Source of the DNA: Metaphire vulgaris
Taxonomy: Eukaryota; Annelida; Clitellata; Crassiclitellata; Megascolecidae
Length of the DNA: 64,000 nucleotides
Assembly: GCA_018105865.1 (NCBI GenBank)
Contig: CM030842.1
Span: forward strand, 11,170,367 to 11,234,366
Reading direction: 5' to 3'
In this document: positions 38,301-52,230 of the stretch, piece by piece
How positions within the stretch are numbered: the first letter of the stretch is position 1
Layout of the letters: every line of letters begins with the position of its first letter
The notes under the pieces: model-generated
Told to the model about the DNA's origin: nothing
The model's input: only the letters and a program-made list of their open reading frames with translations
The model's database searches: none
Translations under genes and position numbers: made by a program

Positions 38301-41300
38301 TGGACTATGAACTAGTTTTACATGATATCTGAGTCAGTAGATGTTGGAGTTGAGTTAGAAAGTTAAGTTAGGAAATGTATAATCAAAGGAAGGAAATCAG
38401 CATTTCTTTATTAGCCTTCAAATGTCTGAAAATTTTCATGTAATCTGATTCAATACTTTTGAGTAATTCTGTGGCCTTAGAAATTGAATTCCCTTTAGTC
38501 CTTTACTATAAATATTGCTGTAAATTACGGATGAAGTCGCTTTTGCAGTTTGCATTTATGCAAATCTAAGATTAATTTGCCGATCTCACATTTAATACAG
38601 CGCTTTGTTCAGAATAGTTTAAATGATTTTGATTTGCTGAATCCAGTACCTCAGATCATAGTGATTGGACCACCTGGATCAGGGCGTGGGTCTGTTTCAA
38701 AGATGCTCAGCAAAACTTTTAGCCTTGCTCACGTTTCAACGGAGTCAATGCTGGAGGAGGCTGACTTCAAACTGAAGAACGAAGCGTCAGTGTACATAGC
38801 AAAAAATCGGCCACTGCCCACGGAGCTCTGGCTAAAGCTGGTCAAAGCAAGGTCTGTGTAACATCCATTCTGCTGACAATGGTCTCAGACATTGTGACTG
38901 AATGAGAGAACTCAGTAGTATATCAGATTTTGGTTTTACAGCAATCTGATCTATTCAAAATCACTTTCAGCAGCAGATTTAATATTGCAGATGATTTGCA
39001 CTGAAACAATCTGAGGCTCTTATTCTCTGAAATTGAGAGCCTAGCAAATATTAATTGTTTCAATTGTCCATCACAGATGAAAACTAAGCTTAAACAGATG
39101 AAATGGCCAATTCACGATAACATTTCAAATTCATAATAATTCACAATCTTATTGCAGAAGATGGCAGGGTGGGTTATGCGCTGGAGTGGTAGGCTGATGG
39201 AGCGGATTCAAGCCCTGTTAGCGACCCTAGTGGCTTTCACACAGGCAGTAATGCCTCCTAAGCCACTTTAAATCATGCTAAAAGGTGTTTGACTGCTTAT
39301 TTGCCGGTAATCTCCAAGAGATTGGTCAGAAGAGATGACCTGAAGCTCAGGATCATTTTTATCCAGGCCTGTTAGAACGTATGGCCTTTAGCCATAAGTT
39401 CACTCAACTTATAAAGATCCTCAAAAACAAATACATTACAACAACAACAACAACAACAACAACAACACAGCTCAGAATTCTTCAAAGCTACCCGGTATGT
39501 TTGGACAGTTCTGATGTATGGATCAGAAACATGGACTCTGACAAAAACAACAGAAAGGACACTGGATGATGCAGAGATGTGGTTTCTTAGACGTATGTAT
39601 GCAACAAATTTCATGGACAGAAAAAATAGCCAATTAGGAAGTACTAAAAGCTTTTGGTATAACAAGAAAATTGCTAAAAACCATAAAAAGCAACAGTTGG
39701 AAATTTTCGGACATCTAATAAGAAAGGATGGATTGGAAAATCTAGTCATAACAGGAAAAATAGAGGGGGAAAGAGCAAGAAGAAGACAAAGAATAAAATA
39801 TACAGACAGCCTAAGAGAAGCAACAAGAACTAAAGACAATATCAAACTTATAAGGAGAGCCAGAAACACAGAAGAGTGGAAATCTATGGATGCTGATTTA
39901 GCAATGCATGGCACGTGAATAAGAAGTTAGGATGAGATTTTACTCCCCCAAAAAACCCACAAAATTCTGCCAAAATCTCAGCACTGACACAAATTTTTTT
40001 CACTGAACTGTGTCTCTTCCCTTCCGGCCATGATCATCAGAAATAAACACGAAACAAACTCATTCACCAGTGATACAGTAAAGGTATGGCTCCATTAGGA
40101 TATATGTTATAGGGATATATCCTTAAGTAGCTATCTGGACAATATCCGTGTGAATGATAAGCTGTCATAAACGATGGGTGCTCCACTGCTCCACTTAAAA
40201 ATATATCTGCAAAATACTCAGTTTGAAACAAATAATACCATCTGGATATATGAATGCGTTTGCACATTCAAGCAGATAATGCAGCCGGATATCTTTGCCA
40301 TTCAACAAATCAGCTTCCAGGTTAGTAGGTCATCGCCAGACTGACTGCTAGGTCAACTCGAATGGTTATGCGACACAAAATTAATAAATTTCCAAAACAG
40401 CATCCGCGGCTTCACCAAAAATTTCTACATCTGCCACACATTTTTCCAATCAAAAATTCAGCTTTTAAAACACACATCAACACCCCAATTGCAACAATCA
40501 TGTTTGTCTGCCATATTTACAACAGGCATAGCTAATGATAATTTTAGTTTTATTGTTTCATTGCTGAAATTCTTTAAGGAATTTTTGGTTGATGTTTTTC
40601 CTTTAGAGGTATAAATTAATCTGGATGAAAAATAATTTTCCATTGCCATGATAGCAGCATTATTTCTTGTTGCTGCTGTTTCATTTAGACTGAAAGTGCT
40701 TGATGCTGTGAAGAGAGGCTGGGTATTGGACAGCATGCCAGAGACAAGAGAACAGGCATTGGCTCTGTCTGCAATTGGTGTTTTCCCTAAACACTGCAGT
40801 AAGTTTGCCAACGGTGTAACCTCAATTTTGGTTTTCAGTTTCATTTAGTTTCAGTTTCTGTTTCTTTGTTTTGGTTATTGTTAATGTTTTATATATCAGT
40901 TGTTAATAACAGTAATCTTAGCAAAATTAAGTAAAGGTCATAAGAAAGATGTTGTGATAGCTATCGAATTTTCTGAGGAAATTTTGCTTGATCATGATTA
41001 TCTCATTTAATAGTTAGTCCTTTATTAGTTTCATGCAATGAAGAACAGTAGATGATGACTTGAAATGATGTATGGTTGTAAGTTCAGAGAGTTTACAAGA
41101 AGAATCAAACACACCAGTAATCCAGTAGACCTACCTCGTATACTGGGGAAAATGTTAGTATTCGAGGGTGCTTGTGATGCAGACAAAACTTTTCAATCAA
41201 GATGCCAGAACTCACCTTGAGACTTAGACTGAGGGGAACCAGTTTATGTAAGACCCTTCATTCTGGTGACAGAACTTGTACTCAAAACTTCTTGCTTCTT

Positions 41301-44300
41301 GCACATAGACAGCAGGGGCATAGCCTGGAATTTGATTGGGGGTATGAATTTGGGGGTATATATTGTTATATATAATATATATAATATTTATTATATATAT
41401 TATATGTGTGTATATTTACTGGTTTTGGGGGTATATATGTTACAGTCAAAGTGTGAAATCAGGCAATGTTGACATTGCCTGAAACTTTTAGGAAATGTCG
41501 ACATAAGCCGTTTCACTCGGGCACTGTCGACATTGACTGAAATGTTTAGGCATTGTTTAACAATGCCTGAAATTTGCCCAAATTTTATACACACATTTCC
41601 TGAAATCTTTATCTGTGATGGAATAGCATAATAAGCTTAACTTGGACTTAAGAAGATCTGAGACTTCGCTGTCAGGGCCATATTAAGGCTGAGGGGGCTG
41701 TTCGCTGTATCCCTATAGCTGTGAATAACTGCGGGAAGTCTTTTTCAAGGTGTCGCCTGTCACAGTTCAACGTCATTTTCAGTTCCGGCTGCTGAAACGT
41801 CTGTGACTGCTTCTACATCAGCTGCAACCACTGAAACAGCTTACGCTTATTCACCTGCTGCGGATCATACCACAGCCAGTCACAGTACAGCTTCATCGCG
41901 AGCTACAACGGTTGAAGAACAGGCGGAAACCACTAGTAACCAGCAAGCATTAGATTTCATAGATCACCTGCATGATAGTATACAGTCTCATCGCAAGAGG
42001 GCTCGAGAAGGTTTAGTGAAGCAAGCTAAACGAATGGTTTTGCGTAGTAGAATAGAATTTGCAGCTGGAAATCCTGGTGACAATGTTACCGTCCCTGTTC
42101 CATTAGTTGATCGAGGACGTGGCGACCCTCGTAATATCATGGGTGTCATTCTTGATCGTAACTGCAACGACATGTATCGTATAGCTGTTAGAGCTGGTGT
42201 TCTACAAGGCCAGTATGCACGAAATCAATTTGATTTGTGCACCCAGATACTGCTAAATGAAGATGATGTCATGGCACACAGCGAGATTTCATTGAGGGCT
42301 GCTGTTCAGTACGAATCAAAGAGTGGCGGTCAAGGTTTTGCAAAATGCAATTGTAAGGGTTCAAAAAAGTGTGAAACAAATCGTTGTAGATGTTTCAAAG
42401 CTAAACTGAAATGCAATAGTCGTTGCCATTCAAGTTTAAGTTGCTGCAATAAGAACTGTTAAATTTTAGCCCGTTTTATATGACTGCTTTTTCCTTTATT
42501 GCATTAGAACCTTATAAAGTTTTAGTTGACTTCATTAATGTTGTATAGAACTGTTTTATATGACTGCTTTTTCCTTTATTGCATTAGAACCTTATAAAGT
42601 TTTAGTTGACTTCATTAATGTTGTATAGAACTGTTTTATATGACTGCTTTTCCTTTATTGCATTAGAACCTTATAAAGTTTTAGTTGACTTCATTAATGT
42701 TGTAGAACTGTTTTATATGACTGCTTTTTCTTTATTGCGTTAGAACCTTATAAAGTTTTTTGGAATTCATTCCTTTATTGCATTTGAATTTTTTCAGTTG
42801 TGTATAACTTTTTTCTATTACTGCCTGTTTTTTTATTTAATTTGAACCTATTAAAGTTTTTGGCATTTATTAAGGTTTCAGAACTGTTTTATGTTACTTA
42901 TTATGCTATTCCATCACAGATAAAGATTTCAGGAAATGTGTGTATAAAATTTGAGCAAATTTCAGGCATTGTTAAACAATGCCTAAACATTTCAGTCAAT
43001 GTCGACAGTGCCCGAGTGAAACGGCTTATGTCGACATTTCCTAAAAGTTTCAGGCAATGTCAACATTGCCTGATTTCACACTTTGACTGTAACATATATA
43101 CATTATACACCGATATACCCCTTTGCTACGTCCCTGATAGGAGACAGTGCCTTTCACGACAAGGAAAGAACCAATCAATCAATAAACTTCTCTGGCGCCA
43201 CTATCATAATGTCCAGTGTATCAGCCGGTTTATCAGCTGATGGAACACCAAATCCAAATTGAATTAGAGCCAGGTCAACCCGGAAAGATCAGTCAGAAAC
43301 GGCGGGGGAGCAATCTAAGGGGGATAAGCCAAGATAAGAATGCAATTAGCTTAAGTGTGATTTGAATTTCAGTTAATAATTTAATATTATGGTATGTAGA
43401 TGCGAGTGAATAGATGTTCAATTTTTGTTTTAGTTCTGTTAGATGCTCCTGACTTAGTACTAATTGAGAGATCATCTGGGAAACGCATTGATCCACAAAC
43501 TGGAGGTTGGTTATTTTACAAGACTGTCTATGAATAGCAGTGATATATTTCCCATTTGTCGTGTCATCTCTGACCAGAAATATTTATAATTCAAGAATTA
43601 TAGCCAAACAGCTTTTAATTTATTAACGCATTTTTAATAAATTAAATTTGATGTAAATAAGTAAGTAGGTAAAATCTCATCGATTTATGCAATGCATCTG
43701 AAATTATTACGGCAGTAGTTGCTTATTCTTAGGTGCTTAGTCTAAACTTGAAATAGCTCCATAGCCAAAAGGTGAGGTCAGTCAGGCAGTGTCATTTATC
43801 CAAAGGGTCATCATGGGTGTGTTTTCTGTAGATGTGTACCATGCGACCTTTGACACGCCGTCTAGTACAGAAGTTGTTAGTCGTCTATTGCATGCTCCTG
43901 GTAATTCTGAGGCTGAAATGGTTCGGAGATTGGTTGCCTTCCATCGCCAAATTGACGGAATCAGAACTTGTTACAACCACGTGACCAAAGTGGTCAATGC
44001 CGATCAGCCAAAGGCAGATGTCATGTCACAAGGTAAAGAGATTGGCTACAATAAAAATTTAGACTAAAGAATAACAAACAGAGGAGAATTTTATCATAGA
44101 AAGCAATAGTTTCATTAATACAAAACTTATTTTCACCTTCTATTTGTTTAAAATGTCAGTTTTTAATAATAATTATTTCTCTTCTGACTTGAACTGTGAA
44201 ATAAAATGATGAACGCAACCTATGTTTTTATGCTCAAAGTGATGACCTTTGTGTGCCAAAGATTGAGGTCAGCTGCACCTCACACCCCACGGGTCATCCT

Positions 44301-44423
44301 CCTGGGACCAACTGGAAGCGGCAAGACTGTTCAGGCAGCACAGCTGGCCAAGAAGTACAAAATCATCAATGGTAGGAAGAGAGGAATATATTACACTAAC
44401 AACGGGGGGGGGGGCACTGAATT

Positions 44424-44510
<87 letters not shown>

Positions 44511-47500
44511 GTTACAGTCAAAACGTGTAATTAGTCATTACAACCAATTAGTCATTACAACCAATGACTAAAAGTTTCAGTCATTGTGTGTAATGACCAA
44601 AAGGGTCTTCATTTCATGCATTAACACAGCCTGAGCTGCAGAAATTGCAGTCTTATAGGATTTTATTAGCAAATATAGTGGTCAGTCAAAGTGTGAAATA
44701 AATCATTGGAAAAGTTAGTCATTGCATGAAATGACTGGTTATTTTAGCCATTGCATGAAATGATTGACCCTATTGGTCATTACACACACAATGACTGAAA
44801 CTTTTAGTAATTTCGTGTAATGACTAATTACACGTTTCGACTGTAACATATATAAATGATTTCAATGAAGGATTACTATCCACAATTTCCAAGTTTGCTG
44901 ATGATACAAAGACATGCAGAAGTATCAACTTTGATACTGATGCTAAAATTTTACAGGAAGATCTAAGTAAATTATTTCAATGGTCTGTGGACTGGCAGAT
45001 GCTTTTTAATATTGACAAATGTTCTGTATTGCTTGTTGGGATATCTAATAATGGTAATGAATATGCTTTATGGGGGAAGGTTCTAGCCACAAGCCCACAA
45101 CAGAAAAAGAAAGAGACTTTGGGGTAAAAATCCATAGAAGTATGAATCCATCTCAACAATGTATGGAGGCAACAAAAAAGGGAAACCGAATGTCGGGAAT
45201 GATGAAAAGGACAATAGTGACTTGAGACAAAGAGATAATCGTAAAACCAGTGGTGTAGCCAAGGGGGTTGAAATGCGAGAACAAAATATTTTTAATGAGT
45301 TTCTATGCATTTTTAATTTTTTGACATGACTTTGAGGGTCAAAACCCTCCTTGGCTATAGAATGTAATGGTTTAAGAGGTGAGGACCTTTTTTGCTTGTC
45401 AGGAAAAAATAGAGGAGATAACCTTTTTTTTCTTGTCAAGATTTTCCAAAGTTGGTCATGGTCAAAACCAAAAACCAAAACCCCCTTCCAGAAATCCTGG
45501 ATACTCCACTGCGTAAAACTATACCAGTCTTTAGTAAGACCCCATCTAGAATATTGTGTTCAGGCATGGAATCCATCCTTGAAAAACGAGCTTTTAGAAA
45601 AAGTGCAAAGGCAAACAACAAAGATGGTCAAAGGATGTCATAATTTAAGCTACGAAAAAAGACTTCAGTGTAGTGGATTGACAACATTAGAAAAGAGAAG
45701 AGAGAGGAGAGATTTGATAGAAACATACAAAATAATGACTGGGAAAGTAGATGTGCCATACGATCGATTCTTTACATTGGCACACTATAGCAGCACAAGA
45801 GGCCACAAATGCAAATTGTTTAAGCAGAGGGTGGATCTAAGAAAGACAGATTTTTGTAGTGCAAGGTTAGTGGACAAATGGAACAGTTTGGACGAGGTGG
45901 GAGTGACAGTTGAAACACTAAATGGATTCAAAGGCCATCTCAGGAAACTAGGTTATTGAATGTGGAGAGTTACTACAGTGGTTTTCACATACGGGTAGGC
46001 CAGTGTTTATTCTAGCCACCTTGACAATGGGGGGATTTTGAAATGTTTGGGGGGGGGACAAGGTCTGAGTCTCCAAAAAACCTTGACAAGCAAAAAAAGG
46101 TTATCTTCCTTTAAAAATTTGGTGGCAAGCAAAAAAGTCATCCTTCCAGCCTCCCTAATACTTTTATAATTCTTACCCTTCTCAAATGCCCTGGCAAGCA
46201 AAAATATTGTCATCCTTACATTTCTCCCCTCTCTAAAAAAATAAAAGCCCCCCATCGTCACACTTTAGGGGAAATTTCCATCCCCCATGCAACATATAAA
46301 AAATTGGGGAGGGGAATTTTTAAACTGGGGTTGGGGTAAATCCCCCCCAGAGAAGGCCTAGAATAAACACTGTGGGTAGGCCTTCTTTGCCTCCTAAACT
46401 ACTTTAAATCACATAATTTTTATTATAGACCCCAATTGGTTTTGTGTCCATGGTATTTGTAATTCCATTAATTGGCAATTACCATACTCCATTAATTTAT
46501 ATAAAATAAAATTTGAAGTATAAAATATTTATTCATAAAATAGTGTTGATTTTTGGCAATTGATATTTCTATTTTTTCAGTTTCTTGCGGTCATCTTATC
46601 AAACAGGCAATCGCTGACGAGACACCTGTGGGTCATATGTGCAAATCATATGTAGATCAAGGAGCCCTAGGTAACGTATATTTCCTCTTAGGCTCTTACC
46701 TTCACCAGTCAACCATTTCTCTCAAATTATTTCTTTTTGATTTCTTATTACTGGATTAATCTGCTACATTTAAAACAATTGTTTGGTTTAAGATACTTAT
46801 CGTCAATTACTTCATCAATTTCCATCCTTTCTGTTTTTATGATGATGTTGCCAATTACTCGTCTCCATGTGATTAAAAACCCTGTATTTTCGTTAAATCT
46901 GCTTAATTTGAAACCCTGAGAAATAATGCTTCTTTGCAAATTCTTTCAGTTCCAGATGACATTGTGCTTACGCTGTTGAAAGACTGCTTAGACGGACTCG
47001 ACTGCAGCACACGCGGATGGGTGCTGCACGGATATCCACGTTCAAGGGAACAGGCAGAGCTACTGGAAGCGACTGGACACGTGGCAAACAGGTTCAACAA
47101 ACACTGCCATTTGCTCGCTCTCTGCTTCTGGAAGATTTTTGCGATGCGTATTAACCATTAAAGATGACTCTTGTCTGTGTCAAATTTTGCTTCGCTTACT
47201 TACTTGCAGAGTATTCTTCTTGGACATTCCAAATGATGCAGCGATTGAGCGTCTTTCGCTGCTGTCAACTGATCCTGTCGCAGGAGACAGATATCATCTG
47301 CTCTATCATCCTCCGAGAACGCCCGAAGTAAAAAATCGACTGGTCGTCAATCCCAAGAACACCGAAGACTCGGTGCGGAGGCAGCTGGGAGCATTTCGCG
47401 TCGTTGCAGGCGACCTCGAAGACTTCTACTCAAATGCTTTGCACATCAACGCAGAACAAGACGAGCATCACGTATTTGAGATGATTGAAAGCATGATTGT

Positions 47501-47540
47501 CAATCCACTTCCAAAGTGCAAATCAACAGCTTCGAAATGA
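35356..47540 (+). CDS. AK8: Adenylate kinase 8, ten exons, two kinase domains
   Basis: AK8 is a tandem adenylate/nucleoside-monophosphate kinase linked to motile cilia. Exons: 35356-35439, 37900-37984, 38647-38851, 40689-40798, 43434-43505, 43832-44032, 44240-44371, 46581-46670, 46950-47091, 47210-47540. They total 1452 nt (483 codons plus stop); human AK8 has 479, and all phases close. Exon 1 begins MDAT and carries RIPPEFANY, like the human N-terminus. Domain 1 has the P-loop GPPGSGRGS at 64-72, a GWVLDSMPETREQA segment and a lid with GKRIDPQTG. Domain 2 has GPTGSGKT at 275-282, GWVLHGYPRSREQA and DPVAGDRYHLLY. The C-terminus is FEMIESMIVNPLPK, as in the family. P-loop 1 has Arg70 where a Lys is expected. 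Introns carry LINE, MITE and GINGER-like insertions. A poly(A) signal AATAAA lies at 47615-47620. Confidence 0.96.
35820..36895 (+). pseudogene. L2-like LINE in AK8 intron 1, with SINE insertion
   Basis: HLYADDTQILISFDQSS (catalytic YADD) begins the remnant, a SINE interrupts at 36012-36112, then LDYCNSLLFGF, KIQRAQNSSVKVI, HWLPIKYQIVKSVFLVYEA, VCGPRLWNSLPLSLH and the GTGCCATCAGCTGATG end near 36726. A reversed scrap of the same 3' end follows at 36776-36895. Short stops make it inactive. Confidence 0.8.
36012..36112 (-). mobile_element. tRNA-derived SINE (family 1), inverted
   Basis: The reverse strand reads TTAGCAGAGTGGTAAC and GGGTTCGAGTCCCGC as boxes A and B, then the AGGTCGACTCAGCC body of the copy at 4608. 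Confidence 0.75.
37340..37746. mobile_element. Harbinger-like MITE in AK8 intron 1
   Basis: GGGGCTGTTAATTAATTAC and GTTGACTTAATTAATGGGC-AGCCCC ends with TTA on both sides. TGACAAGTAAAAAGGTCATT at about 37514. It ends 153 bp before exon 2. Confidence 0.82.
39159..39290 (+). mobile_element. tRNA-derived SINE (family 2), AK8 intron 3
   Basis: GGTTATGCGCTGGAGTGG and GGATTCAAGCCC as boxes A and B, then TGCCTCCTAAGCCACTTTAA. Confidence 0.7.
39480..39918 (+). pseudogene. Non-LTR retrotransposon RT C-terminus, AK8 intron 3
   Basis: MYGSETWTLTKTTERTLDDA, RRMYATNF, then IFGHLIRKDGLENLVITGKI and ARRRQRIKYTDSL, ending in a stop: the C-terminus of an RTE-like LINE ORF, open over about 134 codons. An (ACA)n tract precedes it at 39439-39466. 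Confidence 0.8.
41803..42462 (+). pseudogene. Integrase C-terminal fragment with CXC cysteine domain
   Basis: Open for about 219 codons, but the first codon is GTG and no catalytic DDE core is present. The middle has GDNVTVPVPLVDRGRGDPRN, YARNQFDLC and ISLRAAVQYESKSGGQGF. The end is CNCKGSKKC, NRCRCFKAKLKCNSRCH and SLSCC, a tesmin-like CXC cluster. This arrangement is typical of KRBA2-like integrase-derived proteins in invertebrates. I read it as the 3' part of a GINGER transposase whose catalytic half was deleted; an exon upstream cannot be excluded. Confidence 0.7.
42473..42780 (+). repeat. About 80-bp tandem repeats, four copies
   Basis: Units start TTTTATATGACTGCTTTTTC near 42474, 42553, 42632 and 42710. 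The first three are nearly identical; the last decays. They follow the fragment's stop codon inside the GINGER-like element. Confidence 0.9.
43172..43330 (-). mobile_element. L2-like LINE 3' scrap in AK8 intron 4
   Basis: CAATCAATCAATAAACTTC, then GGCGCCACTATCATAATG and GGGGGATAAGCC, the reverse of the family's 3' end. It stops about 100 bp before exon 5. Confidence 0.75.
44432..44489. repeat. (TG)n(AC)n palindrome
   Basis: (TG)n to 44464 is followed directly by (AC)n to 44489, with (TA)n on both sides. At least 25 bp per arm pair in register. AK8 intron 7. Confidence 0.95.
44510..44848. mobile_element. GINGER-like MITE, 339 bp
   Basis: TGTTACAGTCAAAACGTGTA and its inverse ending TTTCGACTGTAACA, with TATA on both sides. 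The outermost bases match the 41438-43094 element. No ORF. AK8 intron 7. Confidence 0.85.
44853..45985 (+). pseudogene. CR1/Jockey-like LINE, split by a MITE
   Basis: NDFNEGLLSTISKFADDTKT holds the catalytic FADD, then WQMLFNIDKCSVL. After the MITE come SLVRPHLEYCVQAWNP, TKMVKGCHNLSYEKRL and RRERRDLIETYKIMTG, ending HLRKLGY-stop at about 45959. It is 5'-truncated and starts at the GINGER-like MITE. AK8 intron 7. Confidence 0.85.
45248..45511. mobile_element. hAT-like MITE inside the LINE, TSD cgtaaaac
   Basis: CAGTGGTGTAGCCAAGG and AATCCTGGATACTCCACTG ends. Exact cgtaaaac at 45240-45247 and 45512-45519. TTTTTTGCTTGTCAGG at about 45388. Confidence 0.9.
46001..46372. mobile_element. hAT-like MITE, sister of 27283-27710
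   Basis: CAGTGTTTATTCTAG and GGCCTAGAATAAACACTG ends. Flanks cgggtagg (one base away) and tgggtagg. Contains TGACAAGCAAAAAAAGGTTA at 46084. It ends 209 bp before AK8 exon 8. Confidence 0.82.
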
Positions 47541-47614
47541 GTGATTTTGAATAGGCCTATGAGGCATTCCAAATACCTAGAAATGGGTTATTTTAAAATT
47601 ATATACTTCAAAAT

Positions 47615-47620
47615 AATAAA
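47615..47620 (+). terminator. AK8 poly(A) signal
   Basis: AATAAA 74 nt after the AK8 stop codon; the nearest canonical signal downstream. Confidence 0.6.
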
Positions 47621-49373
47621 CACTCAAAAAGAGACTTTATCAGCATCTTGGTTGTTACTGATCGACTGGTTGGTGCTGGGTGCTTGCTTTTGGCTAATTT
47701 TAATAGCTGTTTGCAATGTGACATTTTTACAAAACTAAAACTTGATTGAAGCTTTTAAGACCATACAGTATTTAACAACATTCATTTAACTGATTTTCTT
47801 TCTTGGTTTAAACTTATTAATGTTGACAACAAGATTACAGGGTTATCATTGGTATAGCCAGGAATGCAAAATTAGGGGCACCATCACTTTCGATTTTCCA
47901 GCCCCGTTTATGGCAGATAGGCCACGAGGAAGGGATCCGGCCCCCTATTCGGATCTGGACCGGTAACGAGATTCAGTGCTGTAGCCAGGATTCCAGAATA
48001 GGGGTCACTTCCACATTTTTGTCCCATATGTCTTGACGAACAAAAAATGTCGTCATCTCAAACGCGTTAAACTTAAAGTCTGCTGTCATGTGGGTTTTCC
48101 TCGATCTAATGCTATTATGCTACCCCTCCCCCTAACTTCATGACCAAAAAATCACTATATATGTTATATATAATACAGTATATATAGCATAAATATAATA
48201 TATGATATATATTATATGTTATATATATACATGTATAGCAATATATACCCCCCAAAAAATGTATACCCCAAATGAAATTCCTGGCTACGCCCCTGGAGTA
48301 TATACTTTAAAGTCTGCCTCCTTATATACAAAACCATTTATTGCAATGAACATAGTTTTCTCTTTTCAACACTCGGTGCAAACAAACAGATAGGGCCTAC
48401 TCGACCAGATTCGGACCTCAGCTGCATTAGTTTGCGTGCTCAGACTTGATAGGCCCAACTCGTGCTTTCTCACTGATCGATCCCAAACTCTGGAGCTCAC
48501 TGCCTCAGTATTTGTGCACTGCAACTTCGCCAGCCTAACAAATTTTAGAACAAGATTAGAAACCCATATTTTGACAATTAAGAAGCCATTATAACACACC
48601 AGCTATTGGATACAATCCCCATGACTGACAACCCAATTGGTAGCTGAGCCATCCTGATCTGGCCAGCCAACCCTGACATAAAATACCTTGTGTAATGATT
48701 TACAACTGCATTATGGGCACACAAAACTGAAAGTCAATACAATCTATTCAAATATATCTTCATTTAAAAGCAAATTTTGTATCACGTTCACCATAAACAT
48801 GATTACCCGGTAATCTTGTGTTTAAGCCATGTAATAATTCAGTAGAAATGCTACAGACAATTACCGGTAAACAAATATTTTAAGAAAATTTACCACATTC
48901 TAATTGAAATAGCAAACAGACTGTCTTTATATTTGAAACAATAAAAAGGTAATACACACAGGTAGATCTTCACAGATGAAAGCTTAGCATCTTTATAAAT
49001 ATAATACTTTTACAAGAAACTTCATAAATAAATCAAGAATGAGCACCAACATCTCTAGCGTTGCTTATAAGTCACCAATGCAGTTTAATATTACAAAAAC
49101 ATTTAAAATTCAGCGTTTTCCAGCATCATTCAGTCAGACTATTAACTCTAACAATGTACGACTGACGTGCAACAGAACATAGAGCTGAAATCCAAAGTCA
49201 TTCGATCAGGCAACCGTATGTCAAGAAGTGCGAGCTCACCCATATAGTACGTATGCAAAAAAGGCATATTTTCAAATCCCCCCGTTTCCACACCGTACAT
49301 ACGCAAAAATCTCCTAAATCCAACCCCTCCCCTCGGTGCATACGTACTATATGGATGGTCCCTGTGCTCACGT
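47621..49373. other. AK8-PLEKHB convergent intergenic region
   Basis: No gene. Worn MITE ends (GTAGCCAGGATTCC at 47983, GGCTACGCCCCTG at 48283-48295), a LINE RT C-terminal scrap (FRTRLETHI) at about 48380-48600, and a worn Harbinger-like MITE at 49241-49364 next to the PLEKHB stop codon. The two genes end facing each other. Confidence 0.5.
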
Positions 49374-51966
<2,593 letters not shown>

Positions 51967-52230
51967 CCTACAGTACAAGCCGTCTTAATAATTCCTAAAA
52001 CAAAACACAAAAATCCTTAAATCCATTATAAAAGAAAAAGACAGTGTCTAGAATGCAGGCTGGATCATATATTGAATTTTTTCCAAAACATTTTAAAATG
52101 TTCTATCCAATCTATCCACTTAATTGCCTAATGCCATGCATTCAGCTTTTCATTGGTGTTTTACTGGCTGAAATGCAGTAAAGTGATTGATTATCTACAG
52201 GAAAATAAATGCAGTCTTCGATTAACTCTA

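Larger units (their letters stand above)
41438..43094. mobile_element. GINGER-like DNA transposon remnant, 1657 bp
   Basis: Ends TGTTACAGTCAAAGTGTG and CACACTTTGACTGTAACA are part of inverted repeats of about 170 bp. TATA stands on both sides (41434-41437, 43095-43098). TGT...ACA ends and 4-bp duplications are typical of GINGER elements, whose transposase is a Gypsy-type integrase. Inside is only an integrase C-terminal part with a CXC cysteine domain, so it is not autonomous. AK8 intron 4. Confidence 0.82.
41313..43136. mobile_element. Host MITE (AGGGGCATAGCC ends) of the GINGER-like insertion
   Basis: CAGGGGCATAGCCTGG before, and GCTACGTCCCTG after, are the split ends of a TATA-rich MITE like 62931-63119. 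Target duplication is only partial (atag). Confidence 0.6.

Noticed and set aside
42473..42780. CRISPR-like array
   Set aside because: The units are contiguous tandem repeats with no unique spacers, in animal DNA.
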